A stretch of 53,123 nt of DNA. Source: an uncultured Bacilli bacterium. GTDB lineage: Bacteria; Bacillota_I; Bacilli_A; RF39; UBA660. Shown piece by piece: positions 8,289 through 17,087 of this stretch; position 1 is the stretch's first letter; each line of letters opens with the position of its first letter. The position numbers and the translations under genes are program-made. The notes beneath the pieces were generated by a model. It searched no databases, was not told the origin of the DNA, and worked only from the letters and a program-made list of their open reading frames with translations. The stretch is from positions 1 to 53,123 of the forward strand of contig CAKPKL010000011.1 in NCBI GenBank assembly GCA_934167485.1. Direction: 5' to 3'.

Positions 8289-8636
8289 ATGAGAAATACA
8301 CAAGAAGTAGAAAAATTTATAGAATTAGAGCAATTTTTAAAGGATAATATTTTAAAAACTATAACTATAAAAGAGGGCTTAGATTCACTCTTAAAATTAA
8401 ATACAATCGAAAAAAATTATCTTATTCTTGCCTATTTACTGCCAAAGGAAGAAATAGAAGAAGCTATTAATTTATATGATAATACACACCCAAGAGTTGA
8501 TGAATTATTGTTTGTACACAGTTTATCAATCAAATATAATGTAGATAAAAATACTATTATTAAAAGAATACAACAGGTAAGACGTATAATGAGATATGAA
8601 GAGAATTTGAGTAAAAAATCAAAAAAAACGAAATAA
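8289..8636 (+). CDS. Hypothetical protein with a C-terminal HTH-like segment
   Basis: A 115-residue protein, Glu/Lys-rich and all-helical in appearance. No family recognised. The segment LSIKYNVDKNTIIKRIQQVR at about 81-100 has the spacing of a helix-turn-helix (…KYNVDKNTIIKRI…), so DNA binding is possible. GGAG precedes the start. It has its own terminator and lies between tRNA-Arg and the convergent sigma factor gene. A regulatory link to that sigma factor would be guesswork. Confidence 0.55.
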   Translation: MRNTQEVEKFIELEQFLKDNILKTITIKEGLDSLLKLNTIEKNYLILAYLLPKEEIEEAINLYDNTHPRVDELLFVHSLSIKYNVDKNTIIKRIQQVRRIMRYEENLSKKSKKTK

Positions 8637-8647
8637 TCGTTTTTTTC
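8624..8647 (+). terminator. Terminator after the HTH-like hypothetical gene
   Basis: AAAACGA / TCGTTTT short stem followed by a T run, overlapping the stop codon at 8634-8636. Confidence 0.5.
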
Positions 8648-8697
8648 TTTATTCAAATATCTTTTATCTCAAAAAATCTATGTAACTATAAATTCTA

Positions 8698-9615
8698 TTA
8701 TTTTGTTTTTTTAATGATTTTTGTTTTAATATTATTTTGATTTTCAGTTTCAAGTATTTTTTTCATTTTAGGAATTAAACTACAATAAAATTTATATGTT
8801 TGCTCTCTGCTTAATTCTCTAAGCCTTGGATTGCTTAAATTTTTACCATATCTTGCTACAATTAATAATTTTTCATCTTCTGTAAGTTTTTCTAACATTT
8901 CATCTACTTGTTCTTTTGAATAATTATTAAAATACGCATAAATTGTTTTTATTTTTACTACACTTTTTTTATTTAATTGTTGCCCTATTTCTTTTACAAT
9001 TTTTGTTGTTAATTGTGAAATACGTGATTGAGAAATAGATAACATATTTGCTATTTCTGTTTGAGTATAAATTTTATTATTATAAAAACCAAATTGAAGC
9101 ATGATTATTTGTCTATCGCGATTTGGTAATTCTTTTAAAATTTCTTGTATGCTTTGATAGGTTTCTTTTTTCTCACAATTGTCAAAAACATTTGTTTCAT
9201 CACTAATTGTTTGAGCAATGCTTAATTCTTTACCCTCTTTATCACGAATAAATATTTTATCTAAACTATCAACATTACGATATTTCTTAATACGTTTTAA
9301 AAAATCTAATATTTGATTATCTATACATTTCATCGCATATGTTGAAAAACTTATTTTTTTTGATAGATCAAAACTTTTTATAGCTTTAAGTAATCCAATA
9401 TTACCTACTGAAATCAAGTCTTTTTTATCATATTCGACAGTTCCAAATTTTTTAGTTACTTCATATAAAACTAATCTAATATTATGTTCCACTACTATTT
9501 TTATTGCCTCTTTATCATCGTCTTGTCTTATTTTATCTAATAATTCATACAAACGAGAATTAGGTAATGTATCTGGTAATTTATCAGAATTTAGAAATAA
9601 TTCATCTGTATTCAT
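8698..9615 (-). CDS. Sigma-70 family factor, sporulation (SigE/SigK-like) with extra C-terminal domain
   Basis: Start at 9615 (MNTDEL) is supported by GGAGG. Region 2 is clear: DLISVGNIGLLKAIKSFDLS, then FSTYAMKCIDNQILDFLKR, the form seen in mother-cell sigma factors, followed by DKEGKELSI as in SigK. Region 4 reads LPNRDRQIIMLQFGF ... TQTEIANMLSISQSRISQL. No N-terminal pro-sequence is evident. About 80 extra residues follow region 4 (YFNNYSKEQVDEMLEKLTED ... ARYGKNLSNPRLRELS ... FYCSLIPKMKKIL), a domain not present in SigE or SigK. It may be a second region-4-like or regulatory module. Which sigma factor it replaces cannot be fixed from sequence. Confidence 0.82.
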   Translation of the reverse strand: MNTDELFLNSDKLPDTLPNSRLYELLDKIRQDDDKEAIKIVVEHNIRLVLYEVTKKFGTVEYDKKDLISVGNIGLLKAIKSFDLSKKISFSTYAMKCIDNQILDFLKRIKKYRNVDSLDKIFIRDKEGKELSIAQTISDETNVFDNCEKKETYQSIQEILKELPNRDRQIIMLQFGFYNNKIYTQTEIANMLSISQSRISQLTTKIVKEIGQQLNKKSVVKIKTIYAYFNNYSKEQVDEMLEKLTEDEKLLIVARYGKNLSNPRLRELSREQTYKFYCSLIPKMKKILETENQNNIKTKIIKKTK

Positions 9616-9651
9616 ACAAACCTCCAATTTTCAAATCCTTATGTGATGACT

Positions 9652-9680
9652 ATACTAACACCTTTTATATTTATTGTCAA
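9652..9680 (-). promoter_or_regulatory. Candidate vegetative promoter of the sigma factor gene
   Basis: On the minus strand TTGACA (9680-9675), a 17-base spacer, then TAGTAT (9657-9652), about 37 bases before the start codon. The -35 box is perfect and the -10 box matches 4 of 6. Confidence 0.5.
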
Positions 9681-9703
9681 TGTTTTTTATTTTGAATGCT
9701 ATA

Positions 9704-9724
9704 CAAAAAGAGTCAAACTGACTC
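9704..9724 (-). terminator. Terminator after serS
   Basis: GAGTCA / TGACTC stem with a three-base loop and a TTTTTG tail on the minus strand, just after the serS stop. Confidence 0.7.
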
Positions 9725-9736
9725 CTTATTGTTAAA

Positions 9737-11020
9737 TTATTTTAATTCAATTTTCTCTTTACCACCCATATAAGGTTGAAGTGCTTTAGGTATTCTTATA
9801 GATCCATCTTTTTCATAATTATTTTCTAAGACAGCTATTAATCCACGAGGAGTAGCAAGTACTGTATTATTAAGTGTTGAAACTAAATAATTTCCATTTT
9901 CTCCCTTAGCTCTTATACCAAGACGTCTTGCTTGTGCATCTCCTAATGTTGAACAAGAACCAACTTCAAAATATTTTTTTTGTCTTGGACTCCAAGCCTC
10001 TACATCACAAGATTTAACCTTTAAATCAGCTAAATCACCACTACAACACTCAAGAGTTCTAACTGGAACATCTAAACTTCTAAAAAACTCTACAGTATAA
10101 CTCCACATTTTATTATACCAATCCATAGCTTCTTCTGGTTTACAAAGGACTACCATTTCTTGTTTTTCAAATTGATGAACTCTATATAATCCTCTTTCTT
10201 CTAATCCATGAGCTCCTACTTCTTTTCTAAAACATGGTGAATAAGATGTTAAAGTTATTGGTAATTTATCCTCAGGTACTATTTGTCCTTTAAATTTACC
10301 TATCATAGAGTGTTCACTTGTACCTATTAAATATAAATCTTCGCCTTCTATTTTATACATCATTGCATCCATTTCAGCAAATGACATAACGCCAGTAACT
10401 ACATCACTTCTAATCATAAAAGGTGGTATACAGTAAATAAACCCTTTATTAATCATAAAATCTCTTGCATATGAAAGCATTGCTGAATGAAGTCTTGCAA
10501 TATCACCCATTAAGTAATAAAAACCATTTCCACTTGTTCTACCAGCAGATTCTTTATCTAATCCACTTAAAGCCTCACAAATATCTGCATGATATGGAAT
10601 TTCATAATCAGGAACTACTGGTTCTCCAAATTTCTCAATTTCTACATTTTCACTATCATCACGTCCAATTGGTACAGAATCATCTATAATATTTGGAATA
10701 ACCATCATTTTTTCTTTTAATTCTTCACTTAATTTTGTTTCTTGCGCTTCAATATCAGTTAGTTTAGTGTTTATTTCAACTACTCTAGCTTTTTTTTCAT
10801 TTGCTTCATCTACTTTTTTTTCTCTGAATAAAGCTCCTATTTCATCACTTGTAGAATTTCTCTCTTGTCTTAAAGAATCTCCCTCAATTTTTAATTCTCT
10901 TATTTTTTTATCTAGTTCAATTACTTCATCAACAAGTGGAAGTTTTTGATCTTGAAACTTTTTCTTAATATTCTCTTTTACTTTTTCACTATTTTCTCTT
11001 ACAAATTTTATATCTAACAT
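9737..11020 (-). CDS. serS: Seryl-tRNA synthetase
   Basis: Charges tRNA-Ser. 427 residues: N-terminal helical arm (about 1-110, with IRELKIEGDSLRQERNSTSDE) that grips the tRNA, then the class II core with motif 2 (CFRKEVGAHG...RGLYRVHQFEK) and motif 3 (LNNTVLATPRGLIAVLEN). Motif 3 and the preceding SCDVEAWSP / VGSCSTLGDAQARRLGIR stretch look more like archaeal/eukaryotic SerRS (NxTxxATxR) than the usual bacterial NGSxLAVGR. It follows the HD gene by 11 bases and both lie behind a T-box leader with a Ser specifier, so expression should rise when tRNA-Ser is uncharged. Confidence 0.95.
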   Translation of the reverse strand: MLDIKFVRENSEKVKENIKKKFQDQKLPLVDEVIELDKKIRELKIEGDSLRQERNSTSDEIGALFREKKVDEANEKKARVVEINTKLTDIEAQETKLSEELKEKMMVIPNIIDDSVPIGRDDSENVEIEKFGEPVVPDYEIPYHADICEALSGLDKESAGRTSGNGFYYLMGDIARLHSAMLSYARDFMINKGFIYCIPPFMIRSDVVTGVMSFAEMDAMMYKIEGEDLYLIGTSEHSMIGKFKGQIVPEDKLPITLTSYSPCFRKEVGAHGLEERGLYRVHQFEKQEMVVLCKPEEAMDWYNKMWSYTVEFFRSLDVPVRTLECCSGDLADLKVKSCDVEAWSPRQKKYFEVGSCSTLGDAQARRLGIRAKGENGNYLVSTLNNTVLATPRGLIAVLENNYEKDGSIRIPKALQPYMGGKEKIELK

Positions 11021-11031
11021 ATTATTTCTCC

Positions 11032-11529
11032 TTACTTTAATTCATTTAATCTATTCATTAATTTTTCATATGATGGTGTATATCTCTTTTCTACTCTTTC
11101 ATAATCTTTTATAGTAGGATTTTTTATTCTAGACATATCCATATTATTTTTAAGATCTGCTAATTTAACATTTATTGCTTCAATAGAACCATTCTTTACG
11201 ATGTTATCTATATACTTATTGTAATCCATAGGCTTTTTTCTACTTAAAATAAGTACATCATCAACTATCTTTTTAGGAAAACCTAGTTCTATTAATTCAG
11301 ATGGTGTTACATCTTTATCTTCTATAGTATCATGAAGAAGCGCAATTACTTTTTCTTGTTCACTATATACATGTTTATATACATACATTAAGTGTAATAA
11401 ATAATCAAAGCCACCTTTATCTTTATCATTTTCAAATAATATTGTAACAAGCTCTAATGCCTTATATATTAAGTTGTCACTATTTTTAATTTCTTCATAC
11501 TTCTCTTCTTCTAAATATTTTTTTATCAT
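11032..11529 (-). CDS. HD-domain phosphohydrolase (RelA/SpoT hydrolase-like)
   Basis: A 165-residue protein with the HD signature ALLHDTIED at about 83-91 and the second metal/substrate motif KLADLKNNMD at about 122-131, both typical of the ppGpp-hydrolase half of RelA/SpoT proteins and of small alarmone hydrolases. The YVYKHVYSEQEKVIALLHD arrangement supports this. The synthetase domain is absent. It is the first gene behind a Ser T-box and precedes serS by 11 bases, so serine starvation would induce both. The actual substrate (alarmone or other nucleotide) is not proven by sequence. Confidence 0.8.
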   Translation of the reverse strand: MIKKYLEEEKYEEIKNSDNLIYKALELVTILFENDKDKGGFDYLLHLMYVYKHVYSEQEKVIALLHDTIEDKDVTPSELIELGFPKKIVDDVLILSRKKPMDYNKYIDNIVKNGSIEAINVKLADLKNNMDMSRIKNPTIKDYERVEKRYTPSYEKLMNRLNELK

Positions 11530-11544
11530 AATTCCTCCTAAACA

Positions 11545-11710
11545 AATAAAAGACTAGTGTAGGAGTAAAATATTACGGTACCATCCTTACAATAGTCTTA
11601 ATTAAGATAACGGCATACACCGGAAATGTTTACATTTCTCTCAAGAGTAGATTCATAAAATACAAGTATTAATTTTCACCAAACATTAACTCTCTTAAAA
11701 ATAATATTTT
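11545..11710 (-). promoter_or_regulatory. T-box riboswitch (serine)
   Basis: Minus-strand leader of the HD-serS operon. The T-box core AAGGATGGTACCG (11588-11576) is close to the consensus AGGGTGGNACCGCG. Stem I is closed by AAGAGAGT / ACTCTT, with the Ser codon TCT, followed by A, immediately before the closing strand. AAGACTA ... TAGTCTT around the core forms the terminator alternative, followed by TTTT. AGGAGG and the HD gene start come next. Stem I is short (about 60 bases). Confidence 0.85.
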
Positions 11711-11745
11711 ATTACTATTCTCCATCAACAATTTACATATCAATT

Positions 11746-12246
11746 CTAACACTTTTTAGCTCTTAAGTCAATTAATTTTAATAATTGTATTGTATTAGAA
11801 ATTATTATTATTGATTCTGTACAAATACAAGCATAAGAACCAACAAATATTGAGTATATTAACCACATTATAGAATTTACAATTCCACCTATAAGTAGTG
11901 CTTTTCTACTACCACTTGTCATTGATATTAGATATGAAGAATTACCCATCATTGGTAATAATGAATAAAAATTTTCATAAAATATAACCGTTACTGTTAT
12001 ATAAAGTGATAAAAATATAATTGTCCAAATAAGTTTATTATTTTTTATTTTCATAAACACAATATTTCTTATCATACCAATTACACTGCAGAATGCTCCA
12101 GATAATCCACCTAATAAAAAGTAATGTACTGCATATATGAAATTTGATGTTATTTGATAAGTAAGTATTGTCATTGTATTCTTTTTATAAAAAGATAAAA
12201 CAAGAATACAAAAAGCAAGTATACCTAAAAGTTGTATATAAAACAT
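11746..12246 (-). CDS. YgjV-family inner membrane protein
   Basis: A 166-residue protein of about five or six membrane segments. The opening QLLGILAFCILVLSFYKKN, then ITSNFIYAVHYFLLGGLSGAF, is typical of the YgjV (Imp-YgjV) family, as are GMIRNIVFMK and IVNSIMWLIYS. Function in the family is unknown. Two bases separate it from gapA, so it is the last gene of the kinase-gapA operon. Confidence 0.8.
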   Translation of the reverse strand: MFYIQLLGILAFCILVLSFYKKNTMTILTYQITSNFIYAVHYFLLGGLSGAFCSVIGMIRNIVFMKIKNNKLIWTIIFLSLYITVTVIFYENFYSLLPMMGNSSYLISMTSGSRKALLIGGIVNSIMWLIYSIFVGSYACICTESIIIISNTIQLLKLIDLRAKKC

Positions 12247-12248
12247 AA

Positions 12249-13253
12249 TTAAAATCTACTTAAATACTTAGCAGTTCTTACCATCTGAGCACTATAACTC
12301 ATTTCATTATCATACCAAGCTATTATTTTTACTAATTGATGTCCATCTACTTCTATTACTTTAGTAAGTTGTCCATCTACAAGTCCACCTAAATGTGAAC
12401 CTATTATATCACTAGATACAATTGGATCCATTGTAATATCTACTGTTTCATTAGCATTATTTTTAAATAAATTATTTATTTCTTCTACACTGGTATTTCT
12501 ATTTAATTCTAAAGCCAAATCTATTACTGACCCTGTAGTTACAGGAACTCTTAGAGCTCCTCCATCCATTTTTCCCTTTAATGAAGGTATTACAAGCCCA
12601 ATAGCACTAGCAGCTCCTGTTGAAGATGGAACTATATTTGCCGCACATGCACGCCCTCTTCTTGCATTTATACCTTTTTTATGTGCTATATCAAGAGTTG
12701 CTTGATCATTTGTATATGCATGAACTGTAGTCATAAAACCTTTCTTTATACCTATATTCTTTTCTATTATATTAAGCACAGGAGCAAGACAATTTGTTGT
12801 ACAACTTGCAGCACTTATTATTTTATCAGTACTATCTAATGTATTTTCATTTACATTATATACTATTGTTTTTAAATCTCCTTTTGCTGGAGCACTTATT
12901 ATAACCTTTTTTGCACCCGCTTCTATATGTAAATTTGCTTGTTCTTTTTCAGTAAATCTACCAGTACATTCAAATACTTCATCTATATTAAGTTCTCTCC
13001 AAGGTAATTTAGAAGGATCAGTTGAAGCATATACTTTAATCTTTCTTCCACCAACTATTAAATTATCTCCTTCAAAACTTATATCATTTACTCTATAATT
13101 GCCATGACTTGTATCATACTTAAGTAAATAAGCTAATTGCTCTGCATCAGTTAAATCATTAATTGCTACTACTTCAAAAGTAGGATCTTCCTCCATAATT
13201 CTAAAAACTAATCTTCCTATTCTTCCAAATCCATTAATTGCTACTCTTATCAT
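12249..13253 (-). CDS. gapA: Glyceraldehyde-3-phosphate dehydrogenase, type I
   Basis: Glycolytic NAD-dependent oxidation of glyceraldehyde 3-phosphate. 334 residues: Rossmann motif INGFGRIGRL at 5-14, catalytic ASCTTNCLAP at about 148-157 with the nucleophile Cys, the active-site His in TVHAYTNDQ, and the C-terminal SWYDNE-type segment (AWYDNEMSYSAQMV). Asp in INDLTD after the Rossmann fold favours NAD over NADP. It sits between the nucleoside kinase gene (14 bases upstream) and ygjV. Confidence 0.97.
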   Translation of the reverse strand: MIRVAINGFGRIGRLVFRIMEEDPTFEVVAINDLTDAEQLAYLLKYDTSHGNYRVNDISFEGDNLIVGGRKIKVYASTDPSKLPWRELNIDEVFECTGRFTEKEQANLHIEAGAKKVIISAPAKGDLKTIVYNVNENTLDSTDKIISAASCTTNCLAPVLNIIEKNIGIKKGFMTTVHAYTNDQATLDIAHKKGINARRGRACAANIVPSSTGAASAIGLVIPSLKGKMDGGALRVPVTTGSVIDLALELNRNTSVEEINNLFKNNANETVDITMDPIVSSDIIGSHLGGLVDGQLTKVIEVDGHQLVKIIAWYDNEMSYSAQMVRTAKYLSRF

Positions 13254-13267
13254 TATATTCCTTCTTT

Positions 13268-14932
13268 CTAACTTTTAAAACAACTTCCACCGATGAATTC
13301 CCTAAGTACTGAATCTGATGGTACATCATCACTAGGTATTGGTAAAAAATTTCTTAAGAAATTAATTAATCTCAATGCCTCTGGATATTCTGGATCATCC
13401 TCATTAACATTGAAAAGTAACGGTTCTACATAAGTTTTTAATACACCTATTTCATAAATGAGTGCTGAATTTATTACAGTATCAACATCATCTTGGAATT
13501 TAAATATATTATTTCTTTCACCTGCTTTTATAGCTGGCCACATAGCAAGAGTTTCCCTAGCTCCAAAGCCTCTAGTTTTATTATCTCTTATTATTCTTCT
13601 TAATTTTCTTATATCACTTGTATGTATATGAGTATGATTATCAATATTTAATTGAGTTAAAGGACTAATAAATATCTTATATTTGTTATTTTTATTTATA
13701 GACATTGTAAGTTCATCATTCAAAGCATGAAGTCCCTCTACTATTATTATATCCTTTTCTCCTAATTTTAAATAATTATCATTATATTCTCTTTTACCTA
13801 ATATAAAATTAAATTTAGGTAAGTTTACCCTTTTACCTTCTAAAAGTTGAGATATTTGTTTATTAAATAAATTTACATCAACTGCTCTTATAGATTCAAA
13901 ATCTGGTTTTCCATTTTCATCAAGAGCCCTTTTATCTAAATCAGTAAAATAATTATCTAACTCTATTGGATGAGTTATAAAACCTTTACTTCTTAAATAT
14001 ACGTCCAACTTTTTACTAGTAGTAGTTTTACCACTTGAAGATGGTCCTGCTATTAAAACTATTTTAATATTTCTTGGACTATTGTATATTTCATCTGCTA
14101 TCTTAGCTAATTGACTATCATAATGTGTTTCTGCTAAATTGACAAGTTCACATACTTTAGCACTTGATACTACTTGATTTAAATCAGCAGCATTTCTAAG
14201 TCCTAGTATTTTTCCCCATTTAGTATAATCCAAAAATTCATCAAAAACTTTAGCATGGTGTCTATAATCTAATGTACATTCAGGATTTACTATTTCAGGA
14301 AGAGATAATACAAAACCATTATCTTTTATATAAGTTAATTTAAAATCATTAATTTGACTTGTACTGTATGCCATTTTTCCATAGTAATAATCATACATAT
14401 CATTTATTCTATATAAATTTATATAAGTGTTAGATATATATTTTAATACATGTACTTTATCCATTTTATTAATCTTTTTAAAATATTTTATTGCATCTAT
14501 TCTAGAAACACTAAGCTTTGTATACAAATAATCTTGTTTTACTATAGCTCTCATTTCTTTATATATATTATTAATTACTTCTTTATTTATATCAGCACCT
14601 TCAATAGTACAGTAAACACCATGATCCATAGAATGTTCTGCTATTAATTCAACTTTAGGTCCTAAAACGTTTCTGATTGCTAATACTAATATAAATCTAG
14701 CACTTCTAGCATATATTGAATTACCAATAGAACTGCTTCTATCAAAAAATTCTATATTACACTTTTTCTTTAAAGTTTCACTTAAATCAACCATATCATT
14801 ATCCACTTTAGCAGTTAATATTTCATAGTTATAACACTGTTTAAAGTATTCTGATATTTCTTTAAATGTTGTACCTTCCTTAAATTCTAAAGTTTGTTTT
14901 CCCCTAAAAGTAACTTTAAATTTTTTATCCAT
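13268..14932 (-). CDS. TGS-domain nucleoside (uridine) kinase
   Basis: 554 residues. N-terminal TGS-like domain (KVTFRGKQTLEFKEGTTFKE), then a threonyl-tRNA-synthetase-editing-like domain containing HSMDHGVYCTIEG (normally metal-binding HxxxH), then a phosphoribulokinase/uridine kinase domain with Walker A GPSSSGKTTTSKKL at about 294-307 and IIIVEGLHALND. This fused architecture is widespread in Bacillota and generally annotated as nucleoside kinase. It probably phosphorylates uridine or cytidine, but the role of the tRNA-synthetase-like half is not known. First gene of the operon with gapA and ygjV. Confidence 0.88.
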   Translation of the reverse strand: MDKKFKVTFRGKQTLEFKEGTTFKEISEYFKQCYNYEILTAKVDNDMVDLSETLKKKCNIEFFDRSSSIGNSIYARSARFILVLAIRNVLGPKVELIAEHSMDHGVYCTIEGADINKEVINNIYKEMRAIVKQDYLYTKLSVSRIDAIKYFKKINKMDKVHVLKYISNTYINLYRINDMYDYYYGKMAYSTSQINDFKLTYIKDNGFVLSLPEIVNPECTLDYRHHAKVFDEFLDYTKWGKILGLRNAADLNQVVSSAKVCELVNLAETHYDSQLAKIADEIYNSPRNIKIVLIAGPSSSGKTTTSKKLDVYLRSKGFITHPIELDNYFTDLDKRALDENGKPDFESIRAVDVNLFNKQISQLLEGKRVNLPKFNFILGKREYNDNYLKLGEKDIIIVEGLHALNDELTMSINKNNKYKIFISPLTQLNIDNHTHIHTSDIRKLRRIIRDNKTRGFGARETLAMWPAIKAGERNNIFKFQDDVDTVINSALIYEIGVLKTYVEPLLFNVNEDDPEYPEALRLINFLRNFLPIPSDDVPSDSVLREFIGGSCFKS

Positions 14933-15045
14933 ATTATTTACCTCTTATTCTATAAATATATTTTATCAAAAAATTAAATAATTGTCGACTTTTTTTATGT
15001 ATAAAAATCCCCTTTACAACTATTATATACATAGGAGATGATTTT

Positions 15046-15630
15046 ATGATTATACCAACAGTTATAGATAAAACCAATAATAGTGAAAGAGTTTATGATA
15101 TTTATTCAAGATTATTAAAAGATAGAATAATTATTATTAATGGTGAAATTGATAATAATTTATCTAATAGTGTGGTCGCACAGTTATTATATTTAGATTC
15201 ATTAAATAATGAAGATATTAGTATATATATAAATTCTCCAGGAGGAAGTGTTACAGATGGCATGGCTATATATGATACTATGAATTTTATTAAAAGCGAT
15301 GTATCTACTATAGGTATGGGAATATGTGCTTCTATGGCAGCATTTCTACTTAGTAGTGGTAAAAAAGGTAAAAGATATATTTTACCTAATGCTGAGGTTA
15401 TGATTCATCAACCTTTAGGTGGAGCACAAGGTCAAGCTACTGAAATAAAAATAGCTGCTGAGCATATATTAAAAACTAAAGAAAAATTAAATAAAATATT
15501 ATCTAATAATACTGGCAAAGATTTAAGTGTTATAGAAAAAGATACTGATAGAGATAATTTTATGGATTCTAATGAAGCTTTTAATTATGGTATTATAGAT
15601 AAAATTATAGAAAGAAAAAATATCAATTGA
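15046..15630 (+). CDS. clpP: ATP-dependent Clp protease proteolytic subunit
   Basis: The barrel-shaped serine protease that works with ClpX/ClpC. 194 residues with the catalytic triad Ser96 (GMGICASMAA), His121 (MIHQPLGG) and Asp170 (DTDRDNF), and INSPGGSV at about 62-69. It has the normal length and a TAGGAG site upstream. It ends in TGA, showing that TGA is a stop here. It stands alone and convergent with spoIID. No CtsR operator was recognised upstream. Confidence 0.97.
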   Translation: MIIPTVIDKTNNSERVYDIYSRLLKDRIIIINGEIDNNLSNSVVAQLLYLDSLNNEDISIYINSPGGSVTDGMAIYDTMNFIKSDVSTIGMGICASMAAFLLSSGKKGKRYILPNAEVMIHQPLGGAQGQATEIKIAAEHILKTKEKLNKILSNNTGKDLSVIEKDTDRDNFMDSNEAFNYGIIDKIIERKNIN

Positions 15631-15644
15631 CATGATATTTTTTT
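15616..15644. terminator. Bidirectional terminator between clpP and spoIID
   Basis: AAATATCA / TGATATTT arms around a 7-base loop with A and T runs on the two sides, placed over the clpP stop and just beyond the spoIID stop. Confidence 0.7.
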
Positions 15645-16911
15645 AGTTTATAGTAACACCTCTATAGTAATAACTTAAAATTTGTTTATAATTATATCCT
15701 TCAAGCGCCATACCATTCGCACCATACTGACTCATTCCAACGCCATGACCATATCCCCTTGTTGTAATATTAACCAAATTATCAGTAATAGATATATTAA
15801 AATCAGTTGATCTAAGACCTAAAATAGTTCTAAAGTCTTTACCACTAAACATTTTATCTCCTATCATTATACTATCTACTCTATTAGAACTATTTCTACT
15901 TAATATACTTATTTGATTATCACTAGATATATTAGTTTTAAACTTTAAGTTAAAATCTTCTAAACTTATACTAATTGTTCTTAAATAACTTGATGCATTT
16001 TTATCCCAAGGACTTTCAACACTTTTTAAGTATGGTATATCATTTCCCCAAACATTTATAGAATCTTCTGTATAACCATTATTAGTAGAATGATATACAC
16101 AATCTATAAGTTCTTGATTATATTTAATGGTAATACCTTTTGTCTCATTAACCGCATCTTTTATTTTATTATAATACTTATCAAAATCGTTTCCCCATTT
16201 ACTTTTCATACTGTTTATATCTATATAATTTTGAGTAGAATTATCTGATGTTAAAGTTCTTCCATTATTAATTAGATTTAAAGCATAGGTACGAGCTATT
16301 ACACTTTGTGCCTTTAGAGCCTCAATATTAAAAGAAGCAGGCATTTCGGCAGCTACTACTCCTATAATATAATCTTCAAAATCAATACTTAAAGCAGTAT
16401 TATTATAAATTATGGTAATATAATTTTTTGACGGTTCTTCTATATTATTGTTTAAATCTTTTGTATCATCGTTTGAATTTACTTCTTCATGTGTTTTTTC
16501 TATATTTATTGATTTCTCATTACTTTGATTAACATTTGTAGTATCTCTATCAGTACTTGGTATATCTTCATTTGAAATATTCTCATCTATATTAGAACTT
16601 TCATCATTTTTTTCTATTGCATAATCAAAACTATCTTGATTATATGATATCTCTTCATTGATAGTATTATTACTTTCTACTGGATCATAAATCTTAGTAA
16701 TTTTATTTCCACTTAAAAGAAGTGTAACAACAATAATACTTCCTACCATAACTACTACTTTATTTCCTTTATAATTTATTTTATTTATATAATCTATTAT
16801 TGTATCTATATAATTTCTTGATGTTTTTTTTATATTAAATTTACCAAATTCATAACTATATTCAAAATAAAGATATAATACTCCATTATCATATTTATGT
16901 TTACTTATCAT
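15643..16911 (-). CDS. spoIID: Stage II sporulation protein D (lytic transglycosylase)
   Basis: SpoIID cleaves septal peptidoglycan during forespore engulfment. 422 residues: N-terminal cytoplasmic part, one membrane anchor at about 52-68 (VVVMVGSIIVVTLLL), a long Asn/Glu/Ser-rich linker (about 75-170), then the SpoIID/LytB domain starting FEDYIIGVVAAEMPASF with the catalytic Glu, ALKAQSVIARTYAL, and the C-terminal GYGHGVGMSQYGANGMA motif. The N-terminal extension and linker are longer than in B. subtilis SpoIID. Monocistronic. Confidence 0.9.
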   Translation of the reverse strand: MISKHKYDNGVLYLYFEYSYEFGKFNIKKTSRNYIDTIIDYINKINYKGNKVVVMVGSIIVVTLLLSGNKITKIYDPVESNNTINEEISYNQDSFDYAIEKNDESSNIDENISNEDIPSTDRDTTNVNQSNEKSINIEKTHEEVNSNDDTKDLNNNIEEPSKNYITIIYNNTALSIDFEDYIIGVVAAEMPASFNIEALKAQSVIARTYALNLINNGRTLTSDNSTQNYIDINSMKSKWGNDFDKYYNKIKDAVNETKGITIKYNQELIDCVYHSTNNGYTEDSINVWGNDIPYLKSVESPWDKNASSYLRTISISLEDFNLKFKTNISSDNQISILSRNSSNRVDSIMIGDKMFSGKDFRTILGLRSTDFNISITDNLVNITTRGYGHGVGMSQYGANGMALEGYNYKQILSYYYRGVTIN

Positions 16912-17087
16912 AATCTCACCAGTATTATCTTTAACATAATTTTTATTTTTATAATTAAGTAAAAAGTTTAATAAAATACAATAGAGAGTTTAATCCCTAA
17001 AATTTTATAATATATACTATATAGCCATCTGAAAATCCATTGTCAAATTCTCTCCGCTTTTTACCCAAGTTTCTAAAATCAATTTTT

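Noticed and set aside
15046..15630. Mycoplasma genetic code (TGA as Trp)
   Set aside because: clpP ends in TGA at the family's normal length, and no gene needs read-through of TGA.
16912..17087. Intact gene in the spoIID-polC gap
   Set aside because: All frames are broken. Only remnants of a BRO-N-type gene and a hairpin were supported.
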